A DNA stretch of 8,257 bases from an uncultured delta proteobacterium (GTDB lineage: Bacteria; Myxococcota_A; Bradymonadia; REDH01). Every line of letters begins with the position of its first letter. Position 1 is the first letter of the stretch. The stretch covers positions 1 to 8,257 of the forward strand of contig CAIWGR010000665.1 in the NCBI GenBank assembly GCA_903912275.1, read 5' to 3'. Under the pieces are notes generated by a model. The model ran no database searches and was not told where the DNA came from. It saw only the letters and a program-made list of their open reading frames with translations. Both the position numbers and the translations under genes were made by a program. Shown here piece by piece: positions 5,527-8,257 of this stretch.

Positions 5527-7689
5527 ATGGCTGTCCCGAAGAACGCGAAGAAGCAGGATACGACGGCGGGTAACAGCACCGGGTTTGCGGCAGAGGCTGC
5601 GAAGCTGGGGCTGTCGGCGCAGACGGTCGTGGGGATGTACCGGACGATGTATACCTCGCGGAAACTGGACGATCGCGAGATCGCGATGAAGCGGCAGAAC
5701 CAGATCTACTTTCAGATCTCGGGTGCCGGTCATGAGGTGCCGCTCGTATGCGCTGGTCACCTCCTGCGTCCGAGCTACGACTACTTCTTTCCCTACTACC
5801 GGGATCGGGCGCTGATGCTTGCGCTCGGCATGACGCCGGAAGAGGTGCTCTATCAGGCTGTTGGTGCCGAAGCTGACCCGAACTCGGGTGGTCGCCAGAT
5901 GCCCTGCCACTGGGGTCACCGTCCGCTGCATGTTGTGACGAAGAGCTCCTGCACAGGGACGCAGTTCCTGCAGGCTGCGGGCGCGGCGCAGGTTGGCTCG
6001 ATTGTGGAGGCTGTCGCTGCGCTCTCGGACGGCTCCATTCCCTCGCATTCGGACGAGGTGATGTATGTGTCGTCGGGCGACGGCACGACGAGCCAGGGCG
6101 AGTTCTGGGAGTCGCTGAACAGCGCCTGCATGCTCAAGCTGCCCGTGCTCTACATGATTGAAGACAACGGGTATGCCATCAGCGTTCCTGTTGAGGCGCA
6201 GACGGCGGGTGGCTCGATCAGCGCGTTGGTCGCCAGCTTCCCCGACCTCTACATTGAAGAGGTGGACGGCTGCGATCTGCTTGCTTCGTATGCGGCGGTG
6301 GAGCGGGCCGTGAACTATGTGCGGGAGCGCAGGGGACCGGCGATGGTGCATGCGCACGTGATTCGGCCCTACTCGCACTCGCTGTCGGACAGCGAGGAGC
6401 TCTACCGGCCCGCCGAGGAGCTCGCGGCCGACCTGCTTCGCGACCCGATTGTGACGGTGGCAAAGAAGCTGGTGGAGAGCGGCATGCTGACGGAGGCGGA
6501 GCTTGCGACGTTGAAGTCGGAGGTGGACGCAAAGGTGCTCGCGGCGGCCGATACGGCGATGGCGGCAGCGCGACCCGGGACTGAGACGGTGCTGCACCAC
6601 ATGTACTCGCCGACGGTTGACCCGACGAGCGAGGCGTTTGCGACGGAGCCGCAGTTCTCGGGCATCGAAGGCACGATGGTTGATCTCATCAACAGCTGCT
6701 TGCAGACGGAGATGGCGCGGGACCCGCGGATTGTGGTGTTCGGCGAGGACGTGGCTGACGTGAGCCGCGTGGCGAACGTGGGCAAGGTGAAGGGCAAGGG
6801 TGGCGTCTTCAAGGCGACGCATGGCCTGCAGACGAAGCATGGCGGAGACCGGGTGTTCAACAGCCCGCTGGCTGAGGCGAACATCATTGGCCGCGCAATC
6901 GGGATGGCTGCGCGTGGGCTCAAGCCTGTGGTCGAGATTCAGTTCTTCGACTACATCTGGCCCGCTTATATGCAGCTTCGGAACGAGCTTTCGAACTTCC
7001 GGTGGCGGTCGAACGGAACATGGAGCGCACCGGTCGTGGTGCGGGTTCCGATCGGCGGATACCTCAAGGGCGGCGCGCCCTATCACAGCCAGTCGGGCGA
7101 GGTGCTCTTCACCCACATTCCGGGCCTCCGGGTGGTGATGCCGAGCAACGCGCAGGATGCTGCCGGGCTGTTGCGGACGGCGATTCGATGCGACGATCCG
7201 GTTATGTTCCTTGAGCCGAAGCACCTCTATCGGCAGACCTACAACAAGTCGCAGGATCCGGGCGACGACTACATGATTCCGTTCGGCAAGGCGCGGACGG
7301 TTCGGAGCGGCAGCGACCTGACGGTCATCACCTACGGCTGCCTCGTGCAGCGGGCCTACAAGGCTGCGCAGGACGTTGCAGAGAGTGAGGGCATCGAGGT
7401 GGAGGTGATCGACCTTCGCTCGCTGGCGCCCTACGACTGGGAGGCGATCCGCGCGTCTGTGATGCGGACAAACAAGGTTATCGTGGCGCATGAGGACCAC
7501 ATGTCGTTCGGCTACGGCGCTGAGATTGCGGCGCGGATTTCGGACGAGCTGTTCGAGTACCTTGATGGCCCCGTGCGGCGCGTTGCGGGCATGGATACCT
7601 TTGTGGCCTACGAGCCGAGCCTAGAAGATGTGATTCTGCCGCAGACCGATGACTTGGCGCGGGCGATGCGTGAGCTGCACGCCTACTGA
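5527..7689 (+). CDS. Fused E1 alpha/beta thiamine-diphosphate 2-oxoacid dehydrogenase (branched-chain/2-oxoisovalerate type)
   Basis: A 720-residue single-chain E1 that decarboxylates a 2-oxoacid and passes the acyl group to a lipoylated E2 in the cytoplasm. The alpha half (about 30-370) has GHE at 68-70, YYRD at 90-93, GGRQMPCHW at 121-129 and the ThDP/Mg motif from GDG 184-186 to DNG 213-215. The beta half starts near 380. It has the ThDP-activating Glu in GEDV (406-409), an RVFNSPLAEANIIGRA segment, the pyrimidine-binding region, YHSQS at 519-523 with its catalytic-type His520, and a transketolase C-terminal domain from about 595. A short insertion lies after GEDV (around SRVANVGKVKGKGG), as in other fused E1 enzymes I recall. 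Fusion and motifs fit 2-oxoisovalerate dehydrogenase, but substrate (branched-chain oxoacids or pyruvate) cannot be fixed from sequence alone. No E2 or E3 gene is nearby. The ATG follows GAGGAG (5511-5516) and GAGG (5518-5521). glmU begins 26 bp downstream, suggesting an operon. Confidence 0.93.
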   Translation: MAVPKNAKKQDTTAGNSTGFAAEAAKLGLSAQTVVGMYRTMYTSRKLDDREIAMKRQNQIYFQISGAGHEVPLVCAGHLLRPSYDYFFPYYRDRALMLALGMTPEEVLYQAVGAEADPNSGGRQMPCHWGHRPLHVVTKSSCTGTQFLQAAGAAQVGSIVEAVAALSDGSIPSHSDEVMYVSSGDGTTSQGEFWESLNSACMLKLPVLYMIEDNGYAISVPVEAQTAGGSISALVASFPDLYIEEVDGCDLLASYAAVERAVNYVRERRGPAMVHAHVIRPYSHSLSDSEELYRPAEELAADLLRDPIVTVAKKLVESGMLTEAELATLKSEVDAKVLAAADTAMAAARPGTETVLHHMYSPTVDPTSEAFATEPQFSGIEGTMVDLINSCLQTEMARDPRIVVFGEDVADVSRVANVGKVKGKGGVFKATHGLQTKHGGDRVFNSPLAEANIIGRAIGMAARGLKPVVEIQFFDYIWPAYMQLRNELSNFRWRSNGTWSAPVVVRVPIGGYLKGGAPYHSQSGEVLFTHIPGLRVVMPSNAQDAAGLLRTAIRCDDPVMFLEPKHLYRQTYNKSQDPGDDYMIPFGKARTVRSGSDLTVITYGCLVQRAYKAAQDVAESEGIEVEVIDLRSLAPYDWEAIRASVMRTNKVIVAHEDHMSFGYGAEIAARISDELFEYLDGPVRRVAGMDTFVAYEPSLEDVILPQTDDLARAMRELHAY

Positions 7690-7715
7690 GGCGGCGGTAC
7701 AAAGGGGTTAGGACG

Positions 7716-8257
7716 ATGAGCGAACTTACGTTTCGAGCGGTTGTGCTGGCTGCGGGCCTGGGCACGCGGATGCGTTCGTCGCTTCCGAAGGTGATGCACA
7801 AGGTGCGCGGCCTTCCGATGGTGACCTACCCTGTTGCGCATGCGCTTGCGCTGGGTGCAGAAGAGGTTGCCGTGGTGGTGGGTCACGGACGAGCGCTGGT
7901 GGAGGGTTGGCTTACCGAGCGCTTCGCGGGGCAGCCTGTGTCGACCCACATTCAGCACAACATGGTGGGCACGGCCGATGCGGTGAAGAGCGCGCAGGCA
8001 GCCTTTGAGGGCTACGCGGGCGCGGTGATGATTCTCTATGGAGATGTGCCGAACGTGGCCGCGGAGGACATCGCGGAGTTGGTTGCCGCGCACCGTGCTT
8101 CGGGCGGGCTTCTGAGCTTCCTGACGGCGCATGCGGATGGGCCGACGGACTATGGCCGCATTGTTCGTGACGCCGAGGGGCGGGCACGGGCGATTGTGGA
8201 GCACAAGGACTGCACGGCGGAGCAGCGGCTCATCACCGAGGTGAACATCGGCATCTA
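7716..8257 (+). CDS. glmU: GlmU, N-acetylglucosamine-1-phosphate uridylyltransferase, 3' partial
   Basis: The first 180 residues are present and the frame is open to the window edge. This part is the N-terminal pyrophosphorylase domain, which makes UDP-GlcNAc from UTP and GlcNAc-1-phosphate for peptidoglycan and lipopolysaccharide. Visible motifs are the nucleotide-binding loop LAAGLGTRMR (11-20) with Lys25 in LPKVMH, Gln80 and GT at 85-86, YGD at 108-110 (Asp110 as Mg ligand), YGRIV from 146, and VEHKDCTAEQR from 161 with Glu162. EVNIGI follows, with Asn177. These residues line up in order with the E. coli uridine, sugar and Mg contacts. The C-terminal acetyltransferase (left-handed beta helix) would lie beyond the window, so bifunctionality is expected but not seen. 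The start is supported by AAAGGGG (7701-7707) and AGGA (7710-7713) upstream, 26 bp after the E1 stop, consistent with co-transcription with the dehydrogenase gene. Confidence 0.95.
   Translation, partial: MSELTFRAVVLAAGLGTRMRSSLPKVMHKVRGLPMVTYPVAHALALGAEEVAVVVGHGRALVEGWLTERFAGQPVSTHIQHNMVGTADAVKSAQAAFEGYAGAVMILYGDVPNVAAEDIAELVAAHRASGGLLSFLTAHADGPTDYGRIVRDAEGRARAIVEHKDCTAEQRLITEVNIGI

Noticed and set aside
5489..5689. 66-codon plus-strand frame starting at ATG 5489
   Set aside because: It runs out of frame into E1, has an Arg/Ser-rich product, and fits a shadow of the E1 start region.
5332..7500. A 722-codon open frame on the minus strand covering almost all of the E1 gene
   Set aside because: It lies in exact codon register with E1, so it stays open simply because TTA, CTA and TCA codons are avoided in this G/C-ending codon usage. 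Its translation is Arg/His/Leu-rich with no recognisable domain, while the plus frame is a full dehydrogenase.

Overview
This GC-rich, gene-dense window reads as ordinary chromosome of a Gram-negative, outer-membrane bacterium. Lipoprotein signal peptides, a SurA/PrsA-like parvulin, a GspC-like PDZ lipoprotein, a multiheme c-type cytochrome and a fused E1 alpha/beta dehydrogenase together suggest the Myxococcota / former Deltaproteobacteria. Acidobacteriota is a reasonable alternative. The taxonomy is inferred from gene content and protein style, not from a search. No mobile element, CRISPR array, rRNA, tRNA or clear horizontal-transfer signature was seen, and codon use (strongly G/C-ending) looks uniform.

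Layout. (1) Positions 1-1002, plus strand: the 3' part of a secreted-type protein. It joins the end of a 5'-nucleotidase/metallophosphoesterase-like domain to a cytochrome c554-like domain with four CxxCH haem motifs; its start lies outside the window. (2) Positions 2677-990, minus strand: a two-gene lipoprotein operon. The first gene encodes a lipoprotein with a GspC-like C-terminal PDZ region. Its stop overlaps the start (ATGA) of the second, a parvulin-type peptidyl-prolyl isomerase lipoprotein. The operon's end overlaps the end of the cytochrome gene by 13 bp. (3) Positions 2678-2848: a divergent promoter region with a good sigma70-like promoter facing the lipoprotein operon and a weaker candidate facing leuS. 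(4) Positions 2849-8257, plus strand: leuS (leucyl-tRNA synthetase, complete), a 155-bp spacer, a complete 720-residue fused E1 alpha/beta 2-oxoacid dehydrogenase, then after 26 bp the start of glmU, cut by the window end.

How the genes relate. The plus-strand genes are housekeeping: translation, branched-chain 2-oxoacid or pyruvate oxidation, and UDP-GlcNAc synthesis for the envelope. LeuRS and a branched-chain-type E1 both touch leucine metabolism, but adjacency alone does not prove a link. The minus-strand pair probably works outside the inner membrane in folding or quality control of exported proteins. The cytochrome protein would act in periplasmic or surface electron transfer. No wholly new system is evident. 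The features most worth a second look are the PDZ/PPIase lipoprotein pair and the cytochrome fused to what looks like a metal-site-degenerate phosphoesterase domain.
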